Assembly: GCA_025453675.1 (NCBI GenBank)
Contig: JALOPW010000015.1
Coordinates: 1 to 46,552, forward strand
DNA length: 46,552 nt
DNA from: Methanolinea sp.
Lineage (GTDB): Archaea; Halobacteriota; Methanomicrobia; Methanomicrobiales; Methanospirillaceae
Reading direction: 5' to 3'
The position numbers were made by a program, and so were the translations under genes. Position 1 is the stretch's first letter, and each line of letters opens with the position of its first letter. A model generated the notes under the pieces. The model was given only the letters and a program-made list of their open reading frames with translations, had not been told where the DNA came from and did not search any database. Of this stretch, positions 7,765 to 16,725 are shown piece after piece.

Positions 7765-8187
7765 ATGAAAAAGCCGTTACTTTCCATAGTTGCCCTTATA
7801 CTCGCATTAGTCCTTACTACTGTGCCTCCCGTTTCGGGGGCCTATAACCCGTTCGATGGATACACTCCCACGGATCCCAACTGGTACAACCCCTATAATG
7901 GATACCCGTTCGACGGTTACCCGTTCGGTGGTTACACTCCCACGGATCCCAACTGGTACTATAATGGATACCCGTTCGACGGTTACCCGTTCGGTGGTTA
8001 CACTCCCAGGGATCCCAACTGGTATAACCCCGACAACAACCCCGACAATGGATACCCGTTCGGTGGTTACACTCCCAGGGATCCCAACTGGTACAACCCC
8101 GACAACAACCCCGACAATGGATACCCGTTCGGTGGTTACACTCCCAGGGATCCCAACTGGTACAACCCCTTTGGTTATATATCTTGA
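7765..8187 (+). CDS. Small exported protein made of Gly/Tyr/Pro/Asp/Asn repeats
   Basis: A 140-residue protein: a signal peptide (MKKPLLSIVALILALVL to about residue 27, ending VSGA), then only repeats of the type GYPFGGYTPRDPNWYNP, with PDNNPDN linkers in later units. The mature part has no cysteine and almost no aliphatic residues and is rich in aromatic, Gly, Pro, Asn and Asp, suggesting an extended, possibly self-associating surface or matrix peptide. It lies between the decayed and intact copies of the methyltransferase/ksgA block, convergent with the intact copy. No family recognised. Near-identical nucleotide units show recent unit amplification. Confidence 0.75.
   Translation: MKKPLLSIVALILALVLTTVPPVSGAYNPFDGYTPTDPNWYNPYNGYPFDGYPFGGYTPTDPNWYYNGYPFDGYPFGGYTPRDPNWYNPDNNPDNGYPFGGYTPRDPNWYNPDNNPDNGYPFGGYTPRDPNWYNPFGYIS
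7915..8187 (+). repeat. In-frame tandem repeats of 66-69 nt
   Basis: Units begin with GG(T/A)TACCCGTTCGGTGG at 7915 (66 nt), 7981, 8050 and 8119 (69 nt each; the last diverges after the TACAACCCC). The 7981 and 8050 units are nearly identical. All lengths are multiples of three, so copy-number changes keep the reading frame and would only lengthen or shorten the protein. Confidence 0.9.
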
Positions 8188-8238
8188 GTGCCCCGCAAAG
8201 GATGCTGTTGCCGAAGAATAGTATACCCCCTTTTCATT

Positions 8239-8796
8239 TCATTCTCTGCGCATCGTGCACCTTATCACGTAAAGCGCCTCCCCTTCCACCATACATTCCA
8301 TAACAATCTCACTTTCAAATCCCTGCCATGCAATAATATCTCTGATATGGTCGATCCCTGTGAGAGATGAAATGAGCAGCAGTAATCGTCCCTGTGGTGC
8401 GAGCACCCTCCCCACCTCTTCAGCGAACTTCCGGATCACCTCAGTGCCATCCTTCCCTCCATCGAGGGCAAATTCCAGCCAGTCGTCTATCCTCTCCTCC
8501 GGGAGGGTGGGGAGGTACGGAGGATTGAAGATCACCAGGTCAAAGGGTCCCCGGACACCGTCCAGGAGGTCAGCACGAACCACCTCCACCCCAAGAGTCC
8601 GGGTCTCGCGGACGGCATGGGGATTGATATCGGTGGCAAGTACTTCCCCCCTTTCAGCGAGACGTGCGGCGATATACCCGCTCCCGCACCCTACCTCAAG
8701 TATACGGTCTCCTTGTTTCACTTCCGGGAGTACAGCCTCAAGGAGGAGATACGTGTCTTCGTGCGGCAGATAGACCTGTGGGTGGGTCACGAACAT
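8239..8796 (-). CDS. HemK2/Mtq2-type protein (glutamine-N5) methyltransferase
   Basis: A 185-residue class I SAM-dependent methyltransferase. The SAM-binding motif is ILEVGCGSGYIAARL (residues about 32-46), the acidic motif ATDINPHAV, and the catalytic NPPY motif sits in VIFNPPYLPTLP (about 88-99). NPPY is the hallmark of methyltransferases acting on a planar amide nitrogen. The archaeal HemK2/Mtq2 subgroup is known to modify the GGQ glutamine of release factor aRF1. It ends the large minus-strand translation cluster and overlaps ksgA by 10 nt, an order conserved in many archaea. Confidence 0.85.
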   Translation of the reverse strand: MFVTHPQVYLPHEDTYLLLEAVLPEVKQGDRILEVGCGSGYIAARLAERGEVLATDINPHAVRETRTLGVEVVRADLLDGVRGPFDLVIFNPPYLPTLPEERIDDWLEFALDGGKDGTEVIRKFAEEVGRVLAPQGRLLLLISSLTGIDHIRDIIAWQGFESEIVMECMVEGEALYVIRCTMRRE

Positions 8797-9557
8797 CCCA
8801 GGTTGGTGATGGTGGCAAAATCTTCGAGGTACAGGGCCTCGGGGCGGGAAGAGAGAATCTCTCCGGATAGACCTGAGAGCATCCTCTCCACCTGCAGCGG
8901 AGTGAGCATGCCCCCTGCACTCTTCAGGCAGTTCCGCACCGTCTTCCGGCGGTGGGAGAAGAGTGCCCTTACCACATCGGCATAGAGCCTCCGGTCATTG
9001 ATGGAGAAGAACGGTTCCCTGGGGACCAGGTGTACGACAGTTGACCTGACCTGGGGAGGCGGGGAGAAGGCCTGCGGGGGGAGGTCGAAGATCTTCCTGG
9101 CCGCACAGTAGGTCTGGACCATGATGGAGAGCCGCCCGCACTCTGGAGTGCCGGGATGCGCCAGCATCCTGTCCGCGAACTCGCTCTGGTACATCAGCAC
9201 CGCTTCGGTAAATCCGACCTCCAGGAGCAGGAAGGTAATCCTCGAGGATGCGGAATAGGGGAGGTTTGAGACCACCACGTCGAACGGTGGCAGTCTGCAG
9301 CGGATTGCATCTCCCTCTGTTAGGGTGAGGCGGCCTGAACGGATCTCCTCTGCAAAACCAATGGCCAGGCTTTCCACCAGTCCGGGATCAAGCTCCACCG
9401 CGTTGACCTGTGCACCCCTCTCCAGGAGGGCCCGTGTCAATGCCCCCCGGCCAGGGCCAATCTCGAGCACGGTTCGCCCCGCGACTTCTATAACCCCGGC
9501 GATGCGCTCAACCGCCCTCCGATCCACCAGAAAATGCTGATCGTTCCGCGCTCTCAT
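8787..9557 (-). CDS. ksgA: 16S rRNA (adenine1518-N6/adenine1519-N6)-dimethyltransferase
   Basis: A 256-residue protein with the family start RNDQHFLVDR, SAM motif VLEIGPGRGALTRALL and catalytic motif SNLPYSASS (NLPY), then the C-terminal helical domain (FSHRRKTVRNCLK). KsgA/Dim1 dimethylates two adjacent adenines in helix 45 of 16S rRNA during small-subunit assembly. The start at 9557 is chosen because it begins the conserved N-terminus and overlaps the upstream stop as ATGA. A longer in-frame extension to 9716 lies inside the DUF655 gene and is not real. A decayed copy of the 3' part lies at 7435-7686. Confidence 0.93.
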   Translation of the reverse strand: MRARNDQHFLVDRRAVERIAGVIEVAGRTVLEIGPGRGALTRALLERGAQVNAVELDPGLVESLAIGFAEEIRSGRLTLTEGDAIRCRLPPFDVVVSNLPYSASSRITFLLLEVGFTEAVLMYQSEFADRMLAHPGTPECGRLSIMVQTYCAARKIFDLPPQAFSPPPQVRSTVVHLVPREPFFSINDRRLYADVVRALFSHRRKTVRNCLKSAGGMLTPLQVERMLSGLSGEILSSRPEALYLEDFATITNLGCS

Positions 9558-10114
9558 CGGGACGTAAAGAGATGGTACTTGACAGAGGGGTCCTGCAGCT
9601 CCTCCATCACCCTGGCAATGATCATCTTCTCGGGGTGGGGGATGGACTTGATCCGCTGACTGATCTCGGTAAAACTCTCGAAAGGCTTCTTCTCCCGCTC
9701 CTGCAGGATCTCCCACATCAGCTTCTTCCCGATACCGGGCAGGAGATGAAGCATATGGAGCTTGGGGCTGATAGATATGGACTTGTTGAAGAACAGCACG
9801 AACTCCGGCTCTTTATCCTTCACAATCCGCTCCACGGCAAAGGGGAGCTCAAGACGGGCTGTCTGTGTGAGATCCTCGTAGCTGATCCGCCGCTTCACCC
9901 GCTCAATCTTCTCCCGATCCCCATCACCGATGTACACGCTCTCATGGATCTGGATATCAAGCGTCTTTGGGACCATCTCAAGGAGCTTGAACTGGGTCAG
10001 ACCCACCGCCTGGACCAGGGGCTCGCGCTTGAACACAGGGCGGGGATCATCGGGATGACCTTTCTGGAGGACATCCAGCACTATCGCGTTGACCTCCTTT
10101 TTTTCCGTCTTCAT
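9554..10114 (-). CDS. DUF655 family protein, probable nucleic-acid-binding
   Basis: A 186-residue protein of the archaeal DUF655 family. The C-terminal part holds a helix-hairpin-helix-like motif (LHLLPGIGKKLMWEIL, about residues 120-135), typical of nucleic acid binding; the N-terminal half looks like a small beta domain. It is found between rpoF and ksgA in many archaea, suggesting a role in RNA metabolism. I prefer the ATG at 10114, which has GAGGGG five bases upstream, over a TTG at 10126. It overlaps ksgA by ATGA. Confidence 0.85.
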   Translation of the reverse strand: MKTEKKEVNAIVLDVLQKGHPDDPRPVFKREPLVQAVGLTQFKLLEMVPKTLDIQIHESVYIGDGDREKIERVKRRISYEDLTQTARLELPFAVERIVKDKEPEFVLFFNKSISISPKLHMLHLLPGIGKKLMWEILQEREKKPFESFTEISQRIKSIPHPEKMIIARVMEELQDPSVKYHLFTSR

Positions 10115-10122
10115 ATGACCCC

Positions 10123-10473
10123 TCAAAAGTGTGTTTTGACGATCTCGATGATAGTATCGAGCTCGTCGGTCTGGAGGGTAAATTTCTCCTTGGCATAGAT
10201 AGCCCGGAGTTCGTCCCTGGTCCGGGGCATGGCATTGGCGATGCGGAAGGCAATGTCAGGCTTCATCTTCTCGACTTTCAGGAGTTCGCTCACCAGGAGG
10301 CGGGACTTCTCCGACGATGCCTTGGAGAGCTGATTGGCATGCTCAATACTCTTGCGGAGCTCGTACGACATCTCCTTCCCTGCGTCGATCCGCTCGGTCT
10401 CCACCTGGTGGAGTACCTCACGGAGCTCGGGAAGGGTTATCCTTTCCTCACGAATAATTCCCTTCACCTTCAT
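10123..10473 (-). CDS. rpoF: DNA-directed RNA polymerase subunit F (Rpo4)
   Basis: A 116-residue protein matching the archaeal Rpb4 homologue, which forms the RNA polymerase stalk with Rpo7. It begins MKVKGIIREERITLPELREVL, and the C-terminus holds the HRDC-like helical domain (PDIAFRIANAMPRTRDELRAI). ATG at 10473 has GGTGA five bases upstream. It lies between rpl21e and DUF655, a conserved archaeal order. Confidence 0.9.
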   Translation of the reverse strand: MKVKGIIREERITLPELREVLHQVETERIDAGKEMSYELRKSIEHANQLSKASSEKSRLLVSELLKVEKMKPDIAFRIANAMPRTRDELRAIYAKEKFTLQTDELDTIIEIVKTHF

Positions 10474-10507
10474 GCCAATCACCAAAATGTTCGCGTGTGT
10501 GGAGTGT

Positions 10508-10798
10508 TTACTTTTGTGCTTTTAGATGTTGCGGTCTGGCGATGACGATCTTCTCTTTCTGCCCATCCCGGATGGACAGGAGCCATGCCCGGCCACGCTG
10601 TCCGACCACCGTCCCGGTCATCCCGTGGAAGCGGCGGTGGGGCATACCCTTCTGGATGCTGGGTTCACAGACCACATGCACCTTCTGGCCGAGATCGAAC
10701 TTCTGTATGAGTGAGGTCACCGGGACCACCCCGCGCTTGCGCAGTTCCTTCTTGAACTTGTATCGTGTCTTCTTTCGTGGGCCATTATGATGCGCCAT
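10508..10798 (-). CDS. rpl21e: 50S ribosomal protein L21e
   Basis: A 96-residue basic protein with the family features: MAHHNGPRKKTRYKFKKE at the N-terminus, then the SH3-like core with KVHVVCEPSIQKGMPHRRFHG and TGTVVGQRGRAW. It is a component of the large ribosomal subunit. It follows pus10 by 5 nt and precedes rpoF, as in most Euryarchaeota. Confidence 0.95.
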   Translation of the reverse strand: MAHHNGPRKKTRYKFKKELRKRGVVPVTSLIQKFDLGQKVHVVCEPSIQKGMPHRRFHGMTGTVVGQRGRAWLLSIRDGQKEKIVIARPQHLKAQK

Positions 10799-10803
10799 GA
10801 TTC

Positions 10804-12033
10804 TTACTCTCCCTCGTTGTGTCCTTGCACCTGCACCACATCCAGGCTGTACACCCGGGCGGATCTCCCCAGGAGGCCGGAGAGGCTCGGCTCGGTCCTG
10901 CCCTGGTCCCCGGATATCAGCTCCTTGATGTAGAGGCCTGCTTCGCCGGTGACCTCCAGGATCACCATGGCGTTCTCTTCTCCCGCGATGCTGATATCCA
11001 GGACCCGGCGTTCCCGAACACGGTCTGCCCGGCGGTGTGCGACCCGGATTGGGGTGCGCTGGTTCACTTTTGCCCCTTTCAGGGCTCGGATTGCGGATTG
11101 GAGCTCATCTGTAGAGTATGGTCCGTCAATCTCGACCAGGATCCTGTATTTTTTATAACCCTTGGTCGATTTAATAATTTCCACCTCTTCCCTGGTGCTC
11201 CACCGTTCCAGCGTGACCGAGACCCTCCCCTCCGCATCCTGGTTGACGGTCCTCTCGATCTGTCCCAGATCCAGAAGCCGCACTTTGGGAGCCACCACCT
11301 CCATCACGAAGGGGCGGCCTGTTCCCACCATGAGTGCATCGATGTCCTCCCGCCCGGAACCATGCAGAACCGCGTTCTCGGCCGAGAAAAGCCGGATTAG
11401 GGGCCTTCCGATAAGCTCCTCCACCGAGTCCTGGTACTGTTTGCCGGTGAAATCGCACTTCTCGCACCCCTTCCCCTGGCAGGCCCTGCAGTGCCAGTGC
11501 GTCTGGGGAATACCGCGCTCCAGCTTGCGGTACCTCCCGTAGAAGAAGAGGGGATTGATCTGCACCTCCGTGATCTCCTCCGCCAGGTTGAGGATGACCA
11601 CGACCTCAGGCTGCTTCGGGTCCGGGGTCTTCCCGCTCTTCCTGGCCACTGCCTTCCCCACCTCGCGGTTCATCTCGGATTTCAGGGGCTCGGCATGGGC
11701 AAGGGAGAGATCGCTCCAGACAATCTCCTCGCTCTCTGCAATCAGGGGTGGGACCCGGGTGCCGATGACAAAACGCTGGAACTCGATCCCTTTCGTTGCC
11801 TCGATCACGCGATCTGCCCATTCCTCAACTCGTGAGAAGAGATCCCCGCATATCCAGCAGGGCCCTGGAAGGCTGATGGGCCGGTGCTCTTCCATGAACA
11901 GGGCGATACGGAGTGCTCTTCCCCTCTCTTCGTTGGTAAGGCCGAACGAACGTTTCCCGAAGAAGCGGCCAAGGCAGTGATCACATATCTCGCCATAGGC
12001 AAGTATCTTTGCCGCCTCTTCCAGGATCACCAT
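10804..12033 (-). CDS. pus10: tRNA pseudouridine(54/55) synthase Pus10
   Basis: A 409-residue protein. The N-terminal THUMP-like region carries zinc-binding cysteine pairs (ICDHCLGRFFG near residue 18, CWICG near 58; later CRACQGKGCEKCDF). The C-terminal catalytic domain contains the aspartate motif GSGREDIDALMVGTGRPF. Archaeal Pus10 makes pseudouridine at positions 54 and 55 of the tRNA T-loop. The start at 12033 gives the conserved N-terminus and lies within the last codons of trmY, so the two are coupled. The coupling is functional as well: TrmY methylates pseudouridine 54 made by Pus10. Confidence 0.92.
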   Translation of the reverse strand: MVILEEAAKILAYGEICDHCLGRFFGKRSFGLTNEERGRALRIALFMEEHRPISLPGPCWICGDLFSRVEEWADRVIEATKGIEFQRFVIGTRVPPLIAESEEIVWSDLSLAHAEPLKSEMNREVGKAVARKSGKTPDPKQPEVVVILNLAEEITEVQINPLFFYGRYRKLERGIPQTHWHCRACQGKGCEKCDFTGKQYQDSVEELIGRPLIRLFSAENAVLHGSGREDIDALMVGTGRPFVMEVVAPKVRLLDLGQIERTVNQDAEGRVSVTLERWSTREEVEIIKSTKGYKKYRILVEIDGPYSTDELQSAIRALKGAKVNQRTPIRVAHRRADRVRERRVLDISIAGEENAMVILEVTGEAGLYIKELISGDQGRTEPSLSGLLGRSARVYSLDVVQVQGHNEGE

Positions 12034-12602
12034 CCGGCCTGCCTCCGGTCGATCTCGTTCCACAGCACCGTGATGGCATGGTCAGCATGCAGCGCACGGG
12101 GGCCCACAGAGATGCGTTCCCTCTCTGCCAGCATCTCTTCTTCCATAGGGGTGAAATTCAGGTGATCGCTCAACAGGAACGCCTCGGGAAGATCATCCCT
12201 GCACCGGATATCCGTCCCCCCTTCGTCAAGCACTGAAAAATGGTACTTTCCAAGGAGGTCGGCAAGGCCTCCCCTCCGCACCTCCACACCCGGGGTGGAC
12301 TCCCGGAACTCCATGCCAACAGGGAGGCCCAGCGCCTTCTTGATCAGGGAACCCGCGCTCCTTTCGTCGGGACTGAGATAACGCACCCTCTCTCCCGAGA
12401 ACCGGATAGTCTTCGGGGGATCCGGCTCTCCGAGGAGCACGAGGTAGCACTCCACGTCTCTCCGGAACTCGTGAGAGAGGAAGAACGAGGCATTGATGCA
12501 CCGGCAGAGGACATCCATCCGGCCGGCACCCCCGGGCATATCCGAGAGGTTGTAGTCACCGGCCGTGCGGGCCAGGTGCCCCACCACGGCAATCCGAAGC
12601 AT
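12027..12602 (-). CDS. trmY: tRNA (pseudouridine(54)-N1)-methyltransferase TrmY
   Basis: A 191-residue SPOUT-class methyltransferase. It begins MLRIAVVGHLARTAGDYNL with the GGAGRMDVLCRCI segment typical of TrmY, and the C-terminal knot region is DLPEAFLLSDHLNFTPMEEE. It converts pseudouridine 54 in the archaeal tRNA T-loop to N1-methylpseudouridine using SAM. It overlaps pus10 and lies 8 nt after srp54. Confidence 0.92.
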   Translation of the reverse strand: MLRIAVVGHLARTAGDYNLSDMPGGAGRMDVLCRCINASFFLSHEFRRDVECYLVLLGEPDPPKTIRFSGERVRYLSPDERSAGSLIKKALGLPVGMEFRESTPGVEVRRGGLADLLGKYHFSVLDEGGTDIRCRDDLPEAFLLSDHLNFTPMEEEMLAERERISVGPRALHADHAITVLWNEIDRRQAGW

Positions 12603-12610
12603 TGCACTCC

Positions 12611-13930
12611 CTACATCCCGCCGAATTTCTTCATCATCCGCTGCATGTTGAACTTCCCCTGCCCTCCGCGGACGCCTTTCAATGCCTTCTTCATCATCTT
12701 GTAGTAGCGGAGAAGTTCCCGTACTTCTTCGGGAGAGGCGCCGGCACCCATGGCAATGCGGTGGATGCGTGAGCTTCCCATCACCGAGGGGTCATCGAGT
12801 TCGGGCCCGGTCATGGAGTCCATGATGATGCGATAGCGCTGCATCTTGGTACTGGTGACATCATAGGCATCCTGGGGGATCTCCATGTTTCCAAGAGGGA
12901 GCATGCTCATGATCTGCTTGAGCGGGCCCATCCGGTTCACCGCTTCCAGCTGCGCATACATATCACGGAGGGAGAACTTTCCCCGCAGCATGGCATTGAC
13001 ATCCACCTCCTGTCCCGCCATGGTCTCTTCGGCCCTCTCTACCAGGGCTTTTAAGTCACCCATGCCCAGGAGCCGCGAGATGAACCCGTCAGGCTCGAAC
13101 CGTTCCAGGTCATCGCTGGTCTCCCCGCTCCCGATAAAGACGATCCCGGACTTTGTCTCGGCAACTGCCGAGAGGGCCCCGCCGCCCTTGGCCGTCCCGT
13201 CCATCTTGGTGATAATGACCCCGTCGATGTTGATAGCCTCATGGAACCGGCGGGCCTGCTCTGCGGCCTGCTGACCCAGGGCGGCGTCGATAACCAGCCA
13301 CCTGTGTCGGGCAGCTGCGATCTGCTGGATATCGATGATCTCCTGTATCAGCTCGCCCTCCAGGGCATGCCGTCCCTGGGTATCGATGATCACCACCTCA
13401 GTCCCGGACATCGCAGGAAGACCCTCCCTGACGATCTTCAGGGCGTCCTTCTCTTTCGGATTCCCGAACACGGGCACGTTCATCCGGGTGCAGAGTGTGT
13501 TCAGCTGGTCGTATGCTCCGGGTCGGAAGGTATCAGCGCAGATGACCCCCACCCGGAGACCCTTCCGCTGGAAGTAACGGGCCAGCTTGGCGGTGGTGGT
13601 GGTCTTGCCACTCCCCTGCAGACCTGCCATCAGGATGATCTGGGGCTCGAGCCTCGCCTCCCCCGCAGAGCCTACCAGTTTCACGAGCTCCTGGTATACG
13701 ATACGGAGTACGTGCTCCCGCACCGTCATCCCTTTCGGGGGCTGCTCCTCGAGGGATCGTGTCTTGATGGCCTGGGAGAGCTGCATTACCATCTTCACGT
13801 TCACGTCGGCCTGGATGAGCGCCCTCTGCAGGTCTTTCACGAGCTCCTCTACCGCCGCCCGGTCCACCACAGTCTTCCCTGCAAGTTTCTTAAGGGCATC
13901 CTTGAGCGAGGTGCCCAGCCGGTCCAGCAT
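12611..13930 (-). CDS. srp54: Signal recognition particle 54 kDa GTPase
   Basis: A 439-residue protein with N, G and M domains. N-terminal helices [17 protein letters not shown] domain P-loop [15 protein letters not shown] (near residue 105), [11 protein letters not shown], and [14 protein letters not shown]; methionine-rich C-terminal M domain ([19 protein letters not shown]) binding the signal peptide and 7S RNA. It targets ribosomes making membrane or secreted proteins to FtsY. Its ATG shares one base with the ftsY stop (TGATG), so the two partners are translated in tandem. The usual DTAGR is DTQGR here, a common SRP54 variant. Confidence 0.96.
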   Translation of the reverse strand: MLDRLGTSLKDALKKLAGKTVVDRAAVEELVKDLQRALIQADVNVKMVMQLSQAIKTRSLEEQPPKGMTVREHVLRIVYQELVKLVGSAGEARLEPQIILMAGLQGSGKTTTTAKLARYFQRKGLRVGVICADTFRPGAYDQLNTLCTRMNVPVFGNPKEKDALKIVREGLPAMSGTEVVIIDTQGRHALEGELIQEIIDIQQIAAARHRWLVIDAALGQQAAEQARRFHEAINIDGVIITKMDGTAKGGGALSAVAETKSGIVFIGSGETSDDLERFEPDGFISRLLGMGDLKALVERAEETMAGQEVDVNAMLRGKFSLRDMYAQLEAVNRMGPLKQIMSMLPLGNMEIPQDAYDVTSTKMQRYRIIMDSMTGPELDDPSVMGSSRIHRIAMGAGASPEEVRELLRYYKMMKKALKGVRGGQGKFNMQRMMKKFGGM

Positions 13931-14952
13931 CAGGACCCCACCCCAAGAAGTTCATCGACCACCTGTGCAGGAGAGAATGGGACGATATCATCGTATCCCT
14001 GACCGACACCAAGGAACATCACAGGTTTTCCGATAGTATGGGCGATGGAGATGGCCGCCCCGCCTTTGGCATCCATATCCGCCTTCGTGAGCACCACGGC
14101 GTCCGCCCCGACGGTCTTCTCGAACTCGTATGCCCTTACCACGGCATCGTTCCCGGCCACAGCCTCGTCGACGTAGACTACCAGGTCAGGCCTCATCACC
14201 CGCCGGATCTTCTCCAGCTGTTTCATGAGGTTGGCCCGGTTATGGAACCTGCCCGCTGTATCAGCGAGCACGGCATCGATGCGGTGGGCCTCCGCATACT
14301 GTACGGCATCGAAGAGCACCGCAGAGGGGTCTGCACCCGCCTGGTGCTGGATGACCTTGATCCCCAGCCGGGCTGCATGCACATCGATCTGCTCGAGTGC
14401 GCCTGCCCTGAAGGTGTCCCCGGCCCCGATGACCACCGAACACCCATGCTTCTTCAGGTAAGATGCCACCTTGGCCACGGTGGTGGTCTTCCCGGTCCCG
14501 TTCACCCCGGTAAAGAGGATCTTCACCGGGCGCTCGTGGCTCTGTATGTAGCTGAGCAGATCGAACCCCTGGCCAAGCACGCCCAGGAGGGCCCCCCGCA
14601 GGGCGGAGATGACGATATCATCCACGGACTCCCCGATCTTGCGCCGTTTCCCGGTGAGGTCCGCTTTTACCCTCCGTAATATCTCCTCGGTGACAGGGAG
14701 GGCGACATCATTCTCAAGGAGGACCATCTCCAGTTCAAAAAGGGGTTCCTCAACGTCTTTCTCAGCAATGAGGAACTCGCGGTCGGTTATCAGGACCTTG
14801 ACCCGGGTGAGGAGCGTGGGGTCTTTCTCGGACGCGGATCCTGCCTTCTCCATGGGAGGGGAAGCGATCCCGGCAGGAGAGGCGGTCCTCGCAATATTAT
14901 TCTCGAGCGTTCCCTGGACCTTCTGGAGCCTGGCCCGCAGCCCCTCAAACAT
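13930..14952 (-). CDS. ftsY: Signal recognition particle receptor FtsY
   Basis: A 340-residue SRP-type GTPase. A short A region is followed by the NG domain: P-loop [53 protein letters not shown] and [14 protein letters not shown]. It is the membrane-associated receptor that docks SRP and the translating ribosome at the translocon. I use ATG 14952, with GGTG a few bases upstream; an adjacent GTG at 14955 is an alternative. It lies between pfdA and srp54 in a conserved archaeal gene order. Confidence 0.95.
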   Translation of the reverse strand: MFEGLRARLQKVQGTLENNIARTASPAGIASPPMEKAGSASEKDPTLLTRVKVLITDREFLIAEKDVEEPLFELEMVLLENDVALPVTEEILRRVKADLTGKRRKIGESVDDIVISALRGALLGVLGQGFDLLSYIQSHERPVKILFTGVNGTGKTTTVAKVASYLKKHGCSVVIGAGDTFRAGALEQIDVHAARLGIKVIQHQAGADPSAVLFDAVQYAEAHRIDAVLADTAGRFHNRANLMKQLEKIRRVMRPDLVVYVDEAVAGNDAVVRAYEFEKTVGADAVVLTKADMDAKGGAAISIAHTIGKPVMFLGVGQGYDDIVPFSPAQVVDELLGVGS

Positions 14953-14974
14953 CACGCACCACTACCCGGCCACA

Positions 14975-15433
14975 TTATCCCGATTCTTCGCCCTGGACTG
15001 GCCGGGCCTGCTGCATCTGGTACTGCTGGTAACCGGCCTCCAGGCGGCGGGCGATCTCGTTCATCTGGTATTTGAGCTGGTCCAGAGTCTCCACCACCTT
15101 CTTGGCGGAGGCCTCCATCTCGGTGAGGCGATCTTTTAAGTATTCCACAGCCTCCCCGCTGGTCCGCTCCACCACCACATCTGCCCCGATGTTCAGCAGG
15201 ACACGTTCCGGCTCTTCAATCCGGGCACGGACACTGACACCGGCGCCGATCTGCAGGAGCACCGTGTCATCAGGTGACTCCTTGATGCCTGAAATTGCAT
15301 CGATTGCTGCCAGTGCCTCAACTCTCCCCTCTTCAAGGAGCGCCAGCTGCTGGGTGAATATCTCGGCCTGCTGCCGGTATTCATTCAGGTAGAGCTGAAG
15401 CGACTGCAGCTCCCTCGGGTCGATCCCGTTCAC
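14975..15433 (-). CDS. pfdA: Prefoldin subunit alpha
   Basis: About 152 residues: N-terminal coiled coil (QSLQLYLNEYRQQAEIFTQQ), a central beta-hairpin region (VLLQIGAGVSVRARI and VLLNIGADVVVERT), and a C-terminal coiled coil (LKDRLTEMEASAKKVVETL). It forms the prefoldin hexamer with beta subunits and hands unfolded proteins to the thermosome. The start is not ATG: GTGs occur at 15445, 15442 and 15433. GGTGA five bases before the last favours 15433, just after the stop of the upstream ribosomal gene. Confidence 0.9.
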   Translation of the reverse strand: MNGIDPRELQSLQLYLNEYRQQAEIFTQQLALLEEGRVEALAAIDAISGIKESPDDTVLLQIGAGVSVRARIEEPERVLLNIGADVVVERTSGEAVEYLKDRLTEMEASAKKVVETLDQLKYQMNEIARRLEAGYQQYQMQQARPVQGEESG

Positions 15434-15434
15434 C

Positions 15435-15626
15435 TTACTCACCACTGAGTAGAGTAATGGATGTCACGGTGATATAACTTCTTTTCAGCCTGTGTTTGCT
15501 ACCGATAAGGGTAAATATACGCTCTTTCGCCTGGGCATCATTCGGGGCTTCCACCACTTTGGTGTAGGGGCGCCACTCGTCCCCCATCCTGAAATCGCCT
15601 TTCACCTCATATTTCTGATCTGCCAT
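15435..15626 (-). CDS. rpl18a: 50S ribosomal protein L18Ae (LX/L20a)
   Basis: A 63-residue protein starting MADQKYEVKGDFRMGDEW and ending in a short basic beta segment (KHRLKRSYITVTSITLL), the form of archaeal LX. It lies 6 nt after eif6 and before pfdA, the standard archaeal order. It is smaller than eukaryotic L18a, as usual in archaea. Confidence 0.92.
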   Translation of the reverse strand: MADQKYEVKGDFRMGDEWRPYTKVVEAPNDAQAKERIFTLIGSKHRLKRSYITVTSITLLSGE

Positions 15627-15632
15627 TCTCTT

Positions 15633-16295
15633 TCACTCCAGAAATCCAAACACGTCCTCTATTCTTCCAAGTTCAAACCCGGTTGTCTCAAGACCCGCTG
15701 CATAGCCCTGTTCGTTCACCAGGAGACCGGTACCGACAAGGCCGACGCCCCTGTTGATTGACCCTGTACCGACAGGCACCCCGGCGGCCTGCTCCAGCAC
15801 CTGGATCTCGGCCCTGGTACTCCGGGGATGTACCAGCACCCCCTTGTTGGTGGCAACTCCTGCCATCCCCACGGTCCTGACACCGCCAAGGGTGAGCGGA
15901 GTGACCGGCACTCCCAAAAACTCTCCCATCTCCCTGGCCATGCTCTGGGGCATATCAGGGTGGACCGCGGCAAAGGAGTCGTTCGCCATGATCACGTTGC
16001 CAGCGGCATTCATGGTATGCTCAAGCAGGAATACCGGTAAAAACTCCTCAAGGAGGGCGATCTCCTGTTCATACGCCATGCCGCTGACCACAAACCCCTT
16101 CCTGTTCCCGGTGAGGAGTGAGCCGACAATCTCGCTCCCCTGGATAGTGGTGAGGATGATCTCCACGTCCAGCAATTCCGCCAGTTCCTCCCGGAACTCC
16201 ACGGGGGCATTCGGCGGAACAACCGCCATTCCATCAAGGACCCTCGTGAACACCCCGATATTTGAGTCCCCGGAAAGGGAGATCGTCCTGTCCAT
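15633..16295 (-). CDS. eif6: Translation initiation factor 6 (aIF6)
   Basis: A 220-residue protein of the pentein-fold anti-association factor family, with repeated motifs such as [29 protein letters not shown] and [10 protein letters not shown]. It binds the large ribosomal subunit and blocks premature joining with the small subunit. The start at 16295 gives [16 protein letters not shown]; an in-frame extension to 16334 lies inside rpl31e. It follows the rpl31e stop by a single base. Confidence 0.94.
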   Translation of the reverse strand: MDRTISLSGDSNIGVFTRVLDGMAVVPPNAPVEFREELAELLDVEIILTTIQGSEIVGSLLTGNRKGFVVSGMAYEQEIALLEEFLPVFLLEHTMNAAGNVIMANDSFAAVHPDMPQSMAREMGEFLGVPVTPLTLGGVRTVGMAGVATNKGVLVHPRSTRAEIQVLEQAAGVPVGTGSINRGVGLVGTGLLVNEQGYAAGLETTGFELGRIEDVFGFLE

Positions 16296-16296
16296 C

Positions 16297-16560
16297 TCAC
16301 TCCTCTGCCAGTTCAGCCTGGACCTGTCCGTCATCGAACTTCATTGCCCGTACACGGATGCGCGAAGGAGGTTTCTCCGCACCCCTGTCCCAGACCCGCT
16401 CGTTGATGGTACGGTCCAGTTTCACGTCCTGGCTCTTCAGGTGCTTTGCCAGGAACTTCCGGATGTCCTTTATTGCAGTGTTGCTCCTCTTCCACCGCGG
16501 GGCCCTCTTTGCGTCCCGCAGGGGGATCACGTAAATCTGCTCCTGCATCTTGTCTGCCAT
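16297..16560 (-). CDS. rpl31e: 50S ribosomal protein L31e
   Basis: An 87-residue basic protein with the L31e pattern [23 protein letters not shown], a helix [12 protein letters not shown], and a final strand [13 protein letters not shown] choose ATG 16560; a GTG at 16569 overlapping the rpl39e stop is possible but adds only three residues. It lies next to rpl39e as in most archaea. Confidence 0.94.
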   Translation of the reverse strand: MADKMQEQIYVIPLRDAKRAPRWKRSNTAIKDIRKFLAKHLKSQDVKLDRTINERVWDRGAEKPPSRIRVRAMKFDDGQVQAELAEE

Positions 16561-16565
16561 AACCC

Positions 16566-16718
16566 TCACACCTTCAGCGTACTCCTTCTCCAGTTACGCC
16601 TGCGGGGATGGGTCGAGACCTGACGCTTGGTCCGGATCATCACCCATTGTGGAACCCTGCGGTTCTGCTCGCACGCCTTTGCCAGGCGTATTTTGAATCC
16701 TTTGGTAGTTCTGCTCAT
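16566..16718 (-). CDS. rpl39e: 50S ribosomal protein L39e
   Basis: A 50-residue, very basic protein ([20 protein letters not shown], then [20 protein letters not shown] and WRRSTLKV). This is the full length and sequence type of L39e, which lines the polypeptide exit tunnel. A longer in-frame ORF runs back into the next gene but the family start is clearly the ATG at 16718. Confidence 0.95.
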   Translation of the reverse strand: MSRTTKGFKIRLAKACEQNRRVPQWVMIRTKRQVSTHPRRRNWRRSTLKV

Positions 16719-16725
16719 GTGAATC

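Noticed and set aside
7915-8187. Regular repeats as a possible CRISPR array
   Set aside because: Units are in-frame, contiguous and coding, with no spacers, and no cas genes are present.
9558-9716. N-terminal extension of ksgA
   Set aside because: It lies wholly within the DUF655 gene; the conserved RNDQHFLVD start and ATGA overlap define 9557.
11171-11467. Other long frames overlapping real genes on the opposite strand or in other frames
   Set aside because: They show the Arg/Gly/Pro-rich composition of shadow frames in GC-rich coding DNA and have no family features.
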